A DNA stretch of 64,000 bases from JAFAYN01 sp963733105 (GTDB lineage Bacteria > Gemmatimonadota > Gemmatimonadetes > Longimicrobiales > Longimicrobiaceae), in the NCBI GenBank assembly GCA_963733105.1, contig CAVTCB010000016.1, positions 1 through 64,000 on the forward strand. The letters run 5' to 3'. Under the pieces are notes generated by a model that was not told where the DNA came from, searched no databases, and saw only the letters and a list, made by a program, of their open reading frames with translations. Both the position numbers and the translations under genes were made by a program. Shown piece by piece: positions 41,036-50,916 of the stretch (position 1 is its first letter; each line of letters starts with the position of its first letter).

Positions 41036-43090
41036 GGCTGGCGCTCCTGCACCGCCGCCTCTCGGCGGGGATGGCGCTGGCGGCGCTGGCCGCGTTCGCC
41101 GCGGGGGCGGGGGTCTCCCCCGTGGTGGCGCTGGGGGGGGTGGGGCTCTGCCTGGCGATGTACCGCCTCCCCGCGCCGGAGTGGGGCGCGTGGGTGGAGC
41201 GGGCCATCCGCACGGGGGCGCTGGGGTTGTTCGCCTGGGCGGCGTACGTGGCCTTCGTGGTGGCGGGGGACTTCATGCCCGCCGTGCTCGTCCTCCTCCT
41301 CTTCATCCTGGTGGGGGAGGCGCTCCGCGCCGCTGGACGCGCGCAACGACATGCGGATCTACGCCCTGTCGTTCGCGCTGATGATCGCGGCCACGGCCTA
41401 CTCCCCGGGGCTCTCCTTCGCCGCGGCGTTCGTGGGGTACGTGGCGCTCACCACGCTGGCGCTGATGGTGGGGCACCTCCGCCGCGAGGGGGAGCGCTTC
41501 CGCTCCGGCGGCATCCCCGTGGGGCGCTCCTTCCTCACCGCCACCGCCGCGCTCTCCGCGGTGACGGTGCTCTTCGCCGCGACGGTGTTCCTGGTCTTCC
41601 CGCGCCTCCCGCGGCAGTGGAACGTGCGCGGGCGCCCCGGCGGCACGGAGGTCATGGCCGGCTTCAGCGACCAGGTGTCGCTGGCGGAGCACGGGGGGAG
41701 CATCTCCGCCAACCCGGAGGTGGCCTTCCGGGTGGAGTTCCGGGACGGGGCGGCCCCCGACCCGTCCACGCTGTACTGGCGCGGGCGCTCCTTCGACCGC
41801 TTCGACGGGACGCGCTGGTCGCGCACCGCCCCCCCGGTCTACACCACCCTTCCCCCCACCGCCTACGCCGCCCGCTGGGGCGGGCCGATGCGCTCGTACC
41901 AGGTGTTCGGCGGGCCGACGGGAGCAAGGGTGCTCTTCGGGCTGCACCCGGTGGTGCGGGTCCGCCCCCGCTCCGCCATCCGCCCCCTGCTGGACCCCAC
42001 GGGCGACGTGCGCTTCTTCGGCTCCGACTCCCCCGCCTACGACGCGGTGTCGGCGGCGCCGCGGCCCCCCGTGGCCGACCTGCGCGCGACGGCGGAGGGG
42101 GCGGAGCCCTGGGAGGACCGCTACCTGCAGCTTCCCCCCGTCTCCCCACGCCTGCGCCGCCTGGCCGACTCGCTCACGGCGGGGCGGGCCACGCGCTACG
42201 ACCGGGCGGCGGCGGTGGAGGAGTACTTCAAGCGCGGGTTCCGCTACACGCTCGACCTCCCCCGCGACGCGGAGGAGGCGCGGCTGGAGAGCTTCCTCTT
42301 CACGCGGCGGGCGGGGCACTGCGAGTACTTCTCCAGCGCCATGGTGGTGCTGCTGCGCGCGGCGGGGATCCCGGCCCGCAACGTGAACGGCTTCCTGGGC
42401 GGGGAGTGGAACGAGTTCGGGCGCTACCTCCTGGTCACGGGGAACGACGCCCACTCCTGGGTGGAGGTGTGGTTCCCGGGCTCGGGGTGGGTGGCGTTCG
42501 ACCCCACGCCGCCGGGGAGCCGGGCCCGCGTGCAGGAGGAGGAGGGGGCGTGGAGCTGGCCGGCCATGCTCTGGCTGGACGGGATGCAGCACCGGTGGTA
42601 CAAGTGGGTGATCGGGTACGACCTGCGGAAGCAGGTGGCGGCGCTGCGCACGATGCAGGACTGGTTCGACCGGGGCGGCTCGGGGGGGGAGCGCTGGCGG
42701 CCGGGGGGCGGGAGCGGGCTCGACGTGCGCGGCGCTCTCCCCTGGGCGGCGGGGGCCGCGGTGCTCCTCCTCCTCCTGCGGGGCGCGCGCCGGCGGCGGC
42801 GCCCGCTCACGGCGGAGGGGCGCGCGTACCTGGCGCTGCGGCGGGCCTACGCCCGCGCGGGGCTGGCGCCGGAGGAGGGCGGGGGGCCGCTGGACTTCGC
42901 GGAAGGGCTGCGCCGGCGCGGGGCGCCGGGCGCGGAGAGCGCGGAGCGGGTGGTGGAGCTGTACCTGCGGGCGCGCTTCGGGGGGGAGGAGATCGGGGAG
43001 GCGGGAAGGACGGAGATGCGAGCCGCGCTCGCGGAGGCGCGGGCGGCGGTCCGCGCGGCGCGGCGCTCACCTCAACCGGCGGGACGCTGA
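41032..43090 (+). CDS. DUF3488 and transglutaminase-core membrane protein (one frameshift)
   Basis: Starts at GTG 41032 with several membrane helices (LAALAAFAAGAGVSPVVALG, AAYVAFVVAGDFMPAVLVLL). The frame breaks near 41330, then continues NDMRIYALSFALMIAATAYS. The transglutaminase core has Cys in FTRRAGHCEYFSSAMVVLLR, His in VTGNDAHSWVEVWF and Asp in VAFDPTPPGS. A final helix (LPWAAGAAVLLLLLRG) and DUF4129-like tail follow. The order MoxR-DUF58-transglutaminase is a common conserved cluster of unclear role, perhaps in envelope protein processing. Confidence 0.88.
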
Positions 43091-43584
43091 TGGTGCGGAA
43101 ACAGGACCGGCGGAGGCGCTCCTCCAAGCGGCGCCAGCTCTGGCGCTACCTGCGCGCGGCCATGGGGCTGGTGCTGCGCCACCCCATCCCCAGCGTCAGC
43201 GTGGTCCCGCTCCTGGCGGACGGGCGGATCGTCCTGGTGCGCCGGGTGGACGACGACCGCTGGGCGATCCCGGGGGGGATGATGGACTGGGGGCAGGACG
43301 TGGAGGCCACGGCGCGCCGCGAGCTGGAGGAGGAGACGGGGATGCGCATCGTGGCGGTGCGGCGGCTGCTGGGGGTGTACTCGTCCCCCGACCGCGACCC
43401 CCGGGCGCACGCCGTGAACGTGACCCTGGTGGCCGACGTGGAGGGCACCCCGGAGATCCAGGACCCGCTGGAGGTGAGCGAGATCCTCCCCTTCGCCGTC
43501 GCGGACCTCCCCTGGGGGTACCTTGCCCACGACAACGAGCGCCAGCTGCGCGACTACCTGGCCGACCGGACGGTGGTGGCGTGA
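43090..43584 (+). CDS. NUDIX hydrolase
   Basis: 164 aa; ATG overlaps the transglutaminase stop by one base. The NUDIX box reads GMMDWGQ, seven residues, then RELEEETGM, matching Gx5Ex7REUxEExGU except that Gln replaces the first Glu. The catalytic REUxEE core is intact. The N-terminal basic stretch (KQDRRRRSSKRRQLWRYLRA) is unusual. Hydrolyses a nucleoside-diphosphate-linked substrate (family role); substrate unknown. Confidence 0.9.
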   Translation: MVRKQDRRRRSSKRRQLWRYLRAAMGLVLRHPIPSVSVVPLLADGRIVLVRRVDDDRWAIPGGMMDWGQDVEATARRELEEETGMRIVAVRRLLGVYSSPDRDPRAHAVNVTLVADVEGTPEIQDPLEVSEILPFAVADLPWGYLAHDNERQLRDYLADRTVVA

Positions 43585-43634
43585 GCAGGGGCTGCTGAAG
43601 CGCGACGACGTAGAACCGGTCTCAGGTGAGAACG

Positions 43635-44198
43635 ATGTCCGAATTCCGCGAGAAGCTCACGCTCCTCCTCATCGACAAAGCTCTTCTCGGCCTCGTGTTC
43701 GCGTGTTTCGGCCTGTACGCGAGTCACCTCCTCGAACGCGCGAAGGGCGACAACACCTTCAGGCACGAGGTGGCACGGGTACAGCTCGCAAAGCTGGAGG
43801 AGACCTGGAAAGCGCTGAGCGACTACGAGGGCATCGTATTCAGCTGGCGCGACGAGGTCCTCTCCCTGGAGCGCCTACCCGCCAGCTTCCGAAAACCCGC
43901 CTCTGAACGCAAGGCCCTTTCGAAGAAGAAGGCCGATGATGCTCGGCGTGCCAGGGAGCACTTCTTCGATCGGTGGGAGGAAAACGGGCTGTACATAAAC
44001 CCGGAGGAATTCGACCGGCTCCGTCTTCATTACGCGCGTGTGAAGATCCTGGAAGACGCCGAGCGCGACGCCCTCGTGGGCCTGCACCGCAGCCCGTTCG
44101 CGGACTCTCTCGCGGAGGAGATCGCACACGAGTTGTACGCCCGGAGACCGACGATCGAGGAGCTTCGTGACCGTGTGCTGACGAATGCGGGCCGCTGA
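43635..44198 (+). CDS. Hypothetical single-pass membrane protein with coiled coil
   Basis: 187 aa from ATG 43635 (AGGTGAGA upstream). One N-terminal membrane helix (KALLGLVFACFGLYASHLL), then a long charged helical region (VARVQLAKLEETWKALSDYE, ERKALSKKKADDARRAREHF). Its base composition is visibly less GC-rich, with more A/T third positions than its neighbours, suggesting recent acquisition. No family recognised. Confidence 0.7.
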   Translation: MSEFREKLTLLLIDKALLGLVFACFGLYASHLLERAKGDNTFRHEVARVQLAKLEETWKALSDYEGIVFSWRDEVLSLERLPASFRKPASERKALSKKKADDARRAREHFFDRWEENGLYINPEEFDRLRLHYARVKILEDAERDALVGLHRSPFADSLAEEIAHELYARRPTIEELRDRVLTNAGR

Positions 44199-44230
44199 CC
44201 CAGGAAAGCGGAGATGGTTGTGGTGCGAAT

Positions 44231-45517
44231 TCAGGCCACGGCTTCCGTCCGAATCCCTCGCAGCTCCTCCTCCACGCGCTCCAGCTCGCGCGCCAGCCCC
44301 AGCTCCGCGTAGGCGTCGCGGGCCTGCTCTAGGTACGCCTGCGCCTCCGGGAGCCGGCCGCACGACAGGTGCAGGAGCCCGTACTCCTGGTACAGCCCGG
44401 CGGACTTGACCGGGGGGAGCCCCCGCTCGCGGCAGACGACGAGCGCCTGCTCGTAGAAGACGAACCCCTCCTCGTCGCAGCGGGCGCGGGCGATCCGCCC
44501 GAAGAGCTGGTACACCTCCACCAGCTGCGGGATGTAGCGCCCGGACACCGCGGCCTCCTCCGCCCGCCGGGCCTCCTCCTCCGCCTCGAAGAGCCGCTCC
44601 TGGCGCACCAGAGCGTCCCCCAGGTTGCAGCGGAGGAGGATCTCCCAGAACAGGTTGCGGCAGCGGGCCAGCCCCTCGCGGAAGATGGCCTCCGCCGCGC
44701 CCGTCTGCCCCCCCTCCAGCAGCACCAGCCCCCGGTTGTTGTACCAGTAGAGCATGGCGCCCTCGTCGCCCGTGGCCTCGATGCAGGCGCGGGCGCGCTC
44801 CAGGAGCTCCTCGGCCTCGGCCAGGTCGCCGCGGTTCAGCGCCAGGATGGAGAGGTTGGTGTAGAACGGCCACTCCAGCCGCGGGTCCTCGCTCCCCCGG
44901 GCCAGGCGGAGCCCCCGCTCGTACCAGGAGCGCGCCTGCTCGCGGCGCCCCCAGTCGTCGCACAGGTTCCCCAGCCCCTGGCAGGCGATCACCTGCCCGT
45001 CCAGGTCGAGCTGGTTCTCGCTGAGCACGTAGCTCTGCTCGTACCACGACCACGCCTCCTCCAGCCGCCCCGCCGCGCGCGTCACCCGCCCGAGCCGGCG
45101 CAGCGCCAGGACGTGCGGCCCCTTCTCCCGGAGGTCGCGGGCGATCTCCAGCGCCATGGTGTAGATGCGCTCCGCCTTGTCCAGGCGGCGGTCCACCTCC
45201 TCCATCTCCCCCGCGCGCACCAGCGTGCCGGCCGCCGCGGCCGCGTTCCCCGCCTCCTGCTCCTGGATGGCCTGGAGCACCAGCGTGAAGAGCCCCTCCA
45301 GCCGCTCGCGGGCTCGCTCGGCCAGCCGGGGGACCAGCTCCCGCAGCCGCGACGCGTCCACCACGCGCTTCCCCACCGTGGCGTACGCCCCGGAGCGGGC
45401 CCACACCTTGTCGGAGTCCACCCGCGAGGTGCCGATCACGGCATCGCTGAGCGGGAGGAACTCCTCGGAGTCGGGGATGAGCGCGAGCGCCCGTTCCACC
45501 AGGAGGTGAGACGACAT
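44231..45517 (-). CDS. Tetratricopeptide repeat protein
   Basis: 428 aa. Multiple TPR units, e.g. ALRRLGRVTRAAGRLEEAWS, ACQGLGNLCDDWGRREQARS, LSILALNRGDLAEAEELLER, NNRGLVLLEGGQTGAAEAIF, YQEYGLLHLSCGRLPEAQAY. No signal peptide or HTH seen; the N-terminal 60 residues (SEEFLPLSDAVIGTSRVDSD) are unassigned. Likely a cytoplasmic protein-interaction scaffold. Convergent with the membrane protein at 43635. Confidence 0.85.
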   Translation of the reverse strand: MSSHLLVERALALIPDSEEFLPLSDAVIGTSRVDSDKVWARSGAYATVGKRVVDASRLRELVPRLAERARERLEGLFTLVLQAIQEQEAGNAAAAAGTLVRAGEMEEVDRRLDKAERIYTMALEIARDLREKGPHVLALRRLGRVTRAAGRLEEAWSWYEQSYVLSENQLDLDGQVIACQGLGNLCDDWGRREQARSWYERGLRLARGSEDPRLEWPFYTNLSILALNRGDLAEAEELLERARACIEATGDEGAMLYWYNNRGLVLLEGGQTGAAEAIFREGLARCRNLFWEILLRCNLGDALVRQERLFEAEEEARRAEEAAVSGRYIPQLVEVYQLFGRIARARCDEEGFVFYEQALVVCRERGLPPVKSAGLYQEYGLLHLSCGRLPEAQAYLEQARDAYAELGLARELERVEEELRGIRTEAVA

Positions 45518-45563
45518 GCGTGGTGTCCGGCTTTTCGGGAAAGGGTCCGGCGGCTGGCGCCGA

Positions 45564-46112
45564 TCAGCCGCCCGCCATGGTGTACGCTCCGCCCCGCGCC
45601 GCGTAGACGGAGAAGTGCGGGGTGGTGGCGGAGAGCCGCGTCCCGTTCAGGCTCACCGTGCCCCCCAGCGACGTCCACCCGCCGTTCTCCCACCGCCCCA
45701 CCTCCAGGCCGCCGCCCAGCGGGAGCGACACCCCGGTGAGCGGGAAGGAGAGGGTGACCGGGGTGTTGAACTGGATGCCGTGCGGCTCGAACTCGGCGAG
45801 CACCCGCCTGCCGAGCACGGCGTTCTGCGGCAGGACGATGGTGATGACCGTGTCCTGGGGGAGGGCCCCGGCCGGGACGTCCACGCGGAAGCCGTTCAGC
45901 TCCACCCACCCGCCGCTCGCGGCCGAGATCCGCTTGGAGGCGCTCCGCGTGCCGTTCAGGTCGGGGAGCGAGGTGAACTCCAGCACTCCGCCCAGGGAGG
46001 ACGTGAGCGAGGCGGAGGGGGTGGCGTCGGGCGCCAGCGGGGTGCCCGCGGGCTCGGAGCACCCGGCGAGCGACAGCAGAGCGGCGACGGCCGGGAGCAG
46101 GAAGCGCTTCAT
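45564..46112 (-). CDS. ZU5-like domain lipoprotein
   Basis: 182 aa. Lipobox VAALLSLAGCSEP. The mature part (RVDVPAGALPQDTVITIVLP, GIQFNTPVTLSFPLTGV, VSLNGTRLSATTPHFSVYAA) resembles ZU5/DUF-type beta-sandwich domains in which 'VPAGAL' and 'HFSxY' are hallmarks. Surface or periplasmic; function unknown. The start is ATG 46112, not the in-frame ATG 9 nt upstream. Confidence 0.75.
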   Translation of the reverse strand: MKRFLLPAVAALLSLAGCSEPAGTPLAPDATPSASLTSSLGGVLEFTSLPDLNGTRSASKRISAASGGWVELNGFRVDVPAGALPQDTVITIVLPQNAVLGRRVLAEFEPHGIQFNTPVTLSFPLTGVSLPLGGGLEVGRWENGGWTSLGGTVSLNGTRLSATTPHFSVYAARGGAYTMAGG

Positions 46113-46266
46113 CGGAACCATCCCTCAGGGTGGACGTGGCGATCTGCTCCCGTCCAAAGCACGTGCCGTGCCGTGGCGCACCGGGGAGAAAGGCATGCGC
46201 CCCAGGGCTTTGCCCCTCCCGCGGGGCCGCCGAGGGCCGCCCCGGCTGCACAAAAAACGTGCAGGA

Positions 46267-47637
46267 TCACGAATATGGGGAAGCGCCGTCCAGGCCGTAG
46301 TCGCGGACCTTGCGGGTGAGGGTGTTGCGGTGGAGCCCCAGGACCTCGGAGGCGCGCCCCATGTGCCCGCCGACGGCGCGGAGGACCTCGCGGATGTGGA
46401 GGCGCTCCACCTCGGCCATGGAGAGGGTGGGACCGTAGCCGGAGAGCGGGGCGCCGTCCGCGGCGGGGGCGCCGGCGGGGCGGAGCTGGTCCAGGGGGAG
46501 GTGCTCCACCCGGAGCACGGGGCCGTGGGAGAGGAGGACGGCGCGCTCGGCGACGTTCTTGAGCTCGCGGATGTTCCCCGGCCAGTCGTGGGCGCGGAGC
46601 AGCTCCAGCGCGGAGCGGGCGACGCCGTGCAGGGGGCGCCCGTAGCGCGCGGCGTAGCGCGCGACGAAGTGCCGGGCCAGGAGCTCCAGGTCGCCGCCGC
46701 GCTCCACCAGCCGGGGGAGGTGCAGGGTGACCACGGCGAGGCGGAAGTACAGGTCGTCGCGGAAGGTGCCGGCGGCGATGGCGGCGCGCAGGTCCTTGTT
46801 GGTGGCGGCCACCACGCGCACGTCCACGGGGATGCGCCCCTCGCCGCCGACGCGCTCGATCTCCCGCTCCTGGAGGGCGCGGAGGATCTTGGACTGGAGC
46901 GCGAGCGACATGTCGCCGATCTCGTCCAGGAGGAGGGTCCCCCCGCTGGCCCGCTCGAAGCGCCCGATCTTGCGGGCGATGGCCCCGGTGAAGGCGCCCT
47001 TCTCGTGCCCGAACAGCTCGGACTCCAGGAGGTTCTCGGGGATGGCGGCGCAGTTGATGGCGACGAAGGGGCCGGAGGCGCGCTCGCTGTTGCGGTGTAC
47101 GGCGCGGGCCACCAGCTCCTTCCCGGTCCCGCTCTCCCCCAGCACCAGCACGGTGGCGTCGCTCCCGGCCACGCGCCCCACCATCCGGAACACCTCCAGC
47201 ATGGCGGGGGAGGCGCCGATGGCGGAGTCGTCCTCCGCGGCGTCGGCGGCGGAGGGGAGGGGGACCACCTCCTCGGGCGGGGCGAACACCTCCCGGAGCG
47301 TCTCCGCCAGCTCCCCGGGGTCGGGGGGAGCCGCGAGGACGGCCACCACGCCCAGCCGCGACGCCTCCACGGTGGTCTGCATGGTGGGGCGGGCGGTGGT
47401 GAGCACCAGCGGCCCGGTCACGGCGCCCGTCTCCACCAGGCGGCGCACCAGCGCCATGTCCGCGGCCTCGAAGTCCAGCGACAGCACCACCCCCGCCCAC
47501 TCCCCCCCCGCCAGCCGCTGCAGCCCCTCGGCCAGCGACGCCACCCCCTCCACCCCGCCCCGCTCGCGCACGGCGGCCCCGAGCGCCCGCGCGGCGCCCG
47601 GATCGGGGTCGATGACCAGAATGCAGGGAAGCGCCAC
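46267..47637 (-). CDS. Sigma-54-dependent NtrC-family regulator with degenerate receiver
   Basis: 456 aa. Receiver-like N-terminus: ILVIDPDP with the phospho-acceptor position occupied by D55 (VVLSLDFEAAD), but the conserved Lys is replaced (VLAAPPDPGEL), so phosphorylation signalling may be altered. AAA domain: Walker A GESGTGKE (168-174), sigma-54-binding GAFTGA (214-219), GGTLLLDEIGDMSLALQSK, NIRELKNVAERAVLL. C-terminal Fis-type HTH (VGGHMGRASEVLGLHRNTLT). Targets unknown. Confidence 0.92.
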   Translation of the reverse strand: MALPCILVIDPDPGAARALGAAVRERGGVEGVASLAEGLQRLAGGEWAGVVLSLDFEAADMALVRRLVETGAVTGPLVLTTARPTMQTTVEASRLGVVAVLAAPPDPGELAETLREVFAPPEEVVPLPSAADAAEDDSAIGASPAMLEVFRMVGRVAGSDATVLVLGESGTGKELVARAVHRNSERASGPFVAINCAAIPENLLESELFGHEKGAFTGAIARKIGRFERASGGTLLLDEIGDMSLALQSKILRALQEREIERVGGEGRIPVDVRVVAATNKDLRAAIAAGTFRDDLYFRLAVVTLHLPRLVERGGDLELLARHFVARYAARYGRPLHGVARSALELLRAHDWPGNIRELKNVAERAVLLSHGPVLRVEHLPLDQLRPAGAPAADGAPLSGYGPTLSMAEVERLHIREVLRAVGGHMGRASEVLGLHRNTLTRKVRDYGLDGASPYS

Positions 47638-47730
47638 GCGTCGCCGGGTTCGGGGTGGGGCCGTGCTTCCCCAACTTGGGGAGCCGGCCGCGCGGGCGCA
47701 ACGGCACGTTTCACCAAAAAAGTGCGAACG

Positions 47731-47847
47731 GCAAGGGGATAGGGAACAGGGGACAGGGGATAGCCTGCAACGACGCGACGGGACAACACCCTGAAGGCGC
47801 CGCCCCGTCGTTGTAGTTCGTAGTTCCGTCGTACCCGTAAGATCCTG
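47731..47847. repeat. Composite repeat C, copy C2
   Basis: Contains the GGGGATAGGGAACAGGGGAC tract, AGCCTGCAACGACG, and arms CGACGGG/CCCGTCG of the C hairpin, then AACTACGAACTAC-like sequence on the other strand. It is the reverse complement of the C1 layout (3536-3820) but without the 166-bp insertion. Lies between the NtrC-like gene and a subtilase. Confidence 0.65.
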
Positions 47848-47890
47848 TCGGAGGGAGACACCGGGGCGGTTTCCGGTGGCTCACTCCGGG
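47848..47890 (+). repeat. Single GAGAC...GGCTC hairpin (A3)
   Basis: GGAGG-GAGAC-ACCGG, loop, GTTT, CCGGT-GGCTC-ACTCC. Same module as the triple elements A1 and A2, with a different stem (ACCGG/CCGGT). It ends 13 nt from the stop of the subtilase gene and abuts repeat C2. Confidence 0.75.
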
Positions 47891-47903
47891 GTGGCCCCCT
47901 ATC

Positions 47904-49355
47904 TCACCTCAAGCGACGCGCCGCACGGACGGCGGCGAGGGCGTCCACGTGCCCGGCCCCCACCTCCCACTCCCCGTACCCCGCGAGCGGACGGGCCGTC
48001 GAGGTCAGGATGGCGAGCGCCTGGTCGGGCGTCAGCTTCCCGCCCGCGGCCTCCTCCATGAGCGCCACCACCCCCGCCACGGCCGGCGCCGACATCGACG
48101 TGCCCGACATGCAGGTGTAGTTGGGGAGGTTCTGGATCCCGATGTTGCAGGAGCCGACGTCGGAGCTGGCCCCCAGGAGCGGCACCGCCCCGGTGAACGC
48201 CCGCGTGGAGACGATGAGCACGCCCGGCGCCATGACGTCGGGGTGGTAGAGCGCGTCGCCGGGGCGCCCGCGCGAGGAGAAGTCGGCCAGCGCGCGGCTC
48301 CGCCCGTCGTTGCACTGCGACGCGGAGCCGGTGGGGTCGAGCACGCCGATCTTGCACCCGGCGGCCACGGAGATCACCCACGGCGCCACGCTCTTGGGGT
48401 TGAGGGTGTTCTCCCCCGGCCCCTCGTTCCCCGCCGCGAACACCACGGTGATCCCGGCGTCGTACACGGTCTTCATGGCCTCCACCACGGGGTCGGTGGG
48501 GTCGAAGTCGCCGGTGTCGCCCCAGGAGTTGTTCACCACCTGGATGTTGTACTTGGCCCGGTTCTCGATCATCCAGTCCACGGCCTGGAGGATGGAGGCG
48601 TAGACGATGGAGAGCCCCTCGCCCGCGCTCAGCCCCACCAGGTGCGCGCCGTGCGCCACGCCACGGTAGGCCCCGCCGGTGCTGGCGCCGCTCCCCGCGG
48701 CGATCCCGGCGACGTGCGTCCCGTGCCCGCTGGTGAGGTCGGTGTTGGGGACGTTCTCCACGAACAGGTCGCCGCCCAGCCGGGGGAGCGCGGTGGTGTC
48801 CTCGGTGAAGTAGCCGAAGCTGGCGGTGAACTTGACGTTCTGCACCATCTTGGTGGGGTGCGCGACGTCGGGGTTCAGGCCGTTGACGCCGCTGTCCAGG
48901 ATGGCGATCCCCACCCCCTTCCCGGTGTACCCGGCGGCCCAGGCCTGGTCGGCCTTGATGCTCTGCACGGCCTCGCGCAGCAGGAGCTTCTGGGTGCGGT
49001 TGGCGTACACCCCCTCCACGCCCGGGAGCCCGGCGACGGCCCGGATCTCGGCGGGGGTGCCGAGGGCCAGGAGCATGGACAGGTGCCTGAACTCCACGAC
49101 GCCCACGCCCAGGGCGCGCACGGCGCGGGAGATGGCGGGGGTGGAGGTGCGCGCGGCGTCGTAGTTGACGATCACCAGCAGCGGGTCGGCCGGCGCGGCG
49201 GTGGCGAGCGCCGCGGCCAGGTCGGGGGCGATCAGCGGGGCGCCGGCGACGGTGCGCGCCGCGCCCTCGGGGGCGCCGGGGAGCATGGTGGGGCCGGAGT
49301 CCTGGCAGGCGGCGAGCGCCAGCGCGCAGGCGGTGGTGAGCAGGATGCGCTTCAT
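47904..49355 (-). CDS. Subtilisin-like S8 serine protease lipoprotein, tandem copy 1
   Basis: 483 aa. Lipobox ALALAACQD, an I9-like propeptide region (PLLVIVNYDAARTSTPAISR, GVEGVYANRTQKLLL), then the S8 triad: Asp in VGIAILDSGVNGLNPDV, His in SGHGTHVAGIAAGSG, Ser in YTCMSGTSMSAPAVAGVVAL, with the oxyanion Asn region VVFAAGNEGPGENTLN. Exported, membrane-anchored protease, closely similar to the next gene. Intact. Confidence 0.93.
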   Translation of the reverse strand: MKRILLTTACALALAACQDSGPTMLPGAPEGAARTVAGAPLIAPDLAAALATAAPADPLLVIVNYDAARTSTPAISRAVRALGVGVVEFRHLSMLLALGTPAEIRAVAGLPGVEGVYANRTQKLLLREAVQSIKADQAWAAGYTGKGVGIAILDSGVNGLNPDVAHPTKMVQNVKFTASFGYFTEDTTALPRLGGDLFVENVPNTDLTSGHGTHVAGIAAGSGASTGGAYRGVAHGAHLVGLSAGEGLSIVYASILQAVDWMIENRAKYNIQVVNNSWGDTGDFDPTDPVVEAMKTVYDAGITVVFAAGNEGPGENTLNPKSVAPWVISVAAGCKIGVLDPTGSASQCNDGRSRALADFSSRGRPGDALYHPDVMAPGVLIVSTRAFTGAVPLLGASSDVGSCNIGIQNLPNYTCMSGTSMSAPAVAGVVALMEEAAGGKLTPDQALAILTSTARPLAGYGEWEVGAGHVDALAAVRAARRLR

Positions 49356-49448
49356 GGGTCGGGTCCGTGGGTCTCGGGGTCGGGGCGGCCGCCGCCGGAT
49401 GCGGCGGCCGCGGGTCCTTCGTCGCTTCGCTTCTTCCTGCCCGGCGCG

Positions 49449-50916
49449 CTAGCGGCGCACCGCCTTCACGGCCGCGAGGGCGTCCACGTACCCGGCCCCG
49501 GCCTCCCACTCGGCGTAGCCGGGGAGCGGGCGCGCGGTGCGGACGAGCGCGGCGAGCGCCTGGTCGGGGGTGAGCCGTCCGCGGGAGGCCTCCTCCATGA
49601 GGGCGATGACGCCCGACACGTGCGGGGCGGACATGGAGGTCCCCGAGGCGCAGGTGTAGTGGTCCACGTGCTGGAGGCTGATGTTGCAGGTGGTGGCGTC
49701 GCTCGTCAGGTCGCTCCCGTTCATCACCAGCCCGAACGCGGCCCGCGACGACACGATGTTGGCGCCCGGCGCGGTCACGTCGGGGTGCACCAGCGGGTCG
49801 CCGGGGATGCCGCGGGAGGAGAAGTAGGCCAGCAGCGGGGCGCGCCCGGCGTTGCTCTCGTCCTCGCACAGGGAGACGGAGCCGGTGGGCTCGGGGCTCA
49901 CGTTCAGCTTGCACCCGGCGGCCACGGAGATCACCCAGGGGGCGGCGCTGTAGGGGTTCAGCGTGTTGGGGCCGGGGCCCTCGTTCCCCGCCGCGAACAC
50001 CACCGCGATCCCGGCGTCGTGCACCTTCTTGGTGGCGCGGTTGATGGGGTCCTCGGGATCGTAGGCGCCGGTGGTCCCCCAGGAGTTGTTCACCACCTGG
50101 ATGTTGTACCTGGCCCGGTTCTCCAGGACGTAGTCGAAGCCGGCCAGAGTCCACAGGACGGCGATGGCGTCGCCGGCGCTGATCCCCACCAGGTGGGCGC
50201 CGGGGGCCACGCCCCGGTACGACCCCGCGGAGGAGCCGCCGCCGTCGCCGGCCGCGATCCCGGCCACGTGGGTCCCGTGCCCCACGGAGGTGTCGGTGTC
50301 GCCGACGTTCTCCACGAACAGGTCGCCGCCGACGGCGGGGGTGCTCCCGTCGAAGACGCCCAGGTCGTCCATCCCGGCGGCGAGCTTGACGTTCTGCACC
50401 GTCCTGCCGGGGTAGGCCACCCCGGGGTGGTACAGGCCGTCGATCCCGCTGTCCAGGATGGCGATCCCCACGCCCTTCCCCGTGTAGCCCATGGCGTGCA
50501 CCTGGTCGGCCCTGATGCTCTGCACGCTCTCGCGCAGGAGGTAGCGGAGCCGCCGGTTGGCGTACACGGAGGAGACGCCGGGGAGGGCCCGGATGGCGGC
50601 GACCTGCGCGGGGGTGGCCGAGGCGGCCACCACCGGGAGGTGGCGGAAGGTGAGGACGCCCGCCCCGGTGGCGCGGACGGCGTCGCCCAGCAGGGTGCCG
50701 GTGGTGAGCCCCTCCTCGAAGTTGACGAGCACCACCAGCCGGTCGGTCGGCGCGGCGGAGGCCAGCACGGAGGCGAGCACGGCGTCCACCCGGGCGCCGC
50801 TCCCCAGGAGGCCGGCGGCGGGGCCGGCGGGGGCGGTCGGCGGCGCCGGCGCCGGAGCGGTCCTGGCAGGCGGCCACGGCCAGCGCGCACAGGGTCAGGG
50901 CGAGCCACCTCTTCAT
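49449..50916 (-). CDS. Subtilisin-like S8 serine protease lipoprotein, tandem copy 2 (one frameshift)
   Basis: Start ATG 50916 after GGAGG with lipobox LCALAVAACQD. The frame breaks near 50850 in a GGCGCC-rich run and resumes as VLASVLASAAPTDRLVVLVN. Triad: Asp in GIAILDSGIDGLYHPGV, His in VGHGTHVAGIAAGDG, Ser in YTCASGTSMSAPHVSGVIAL. Nearly the same block order as copy 1, so the pair arose by tandem duplication. About 490 aa when corrected. Confidence 0.9.

Noticed and set aside
43626..43634. Alternative GTG start three codons upstream for the membrane protein
   Set aside because: The AGGTGAGA purine stretch that would serve as the ribosome-binding site overlaps that GTG; ATG 43635 has proper spacing.
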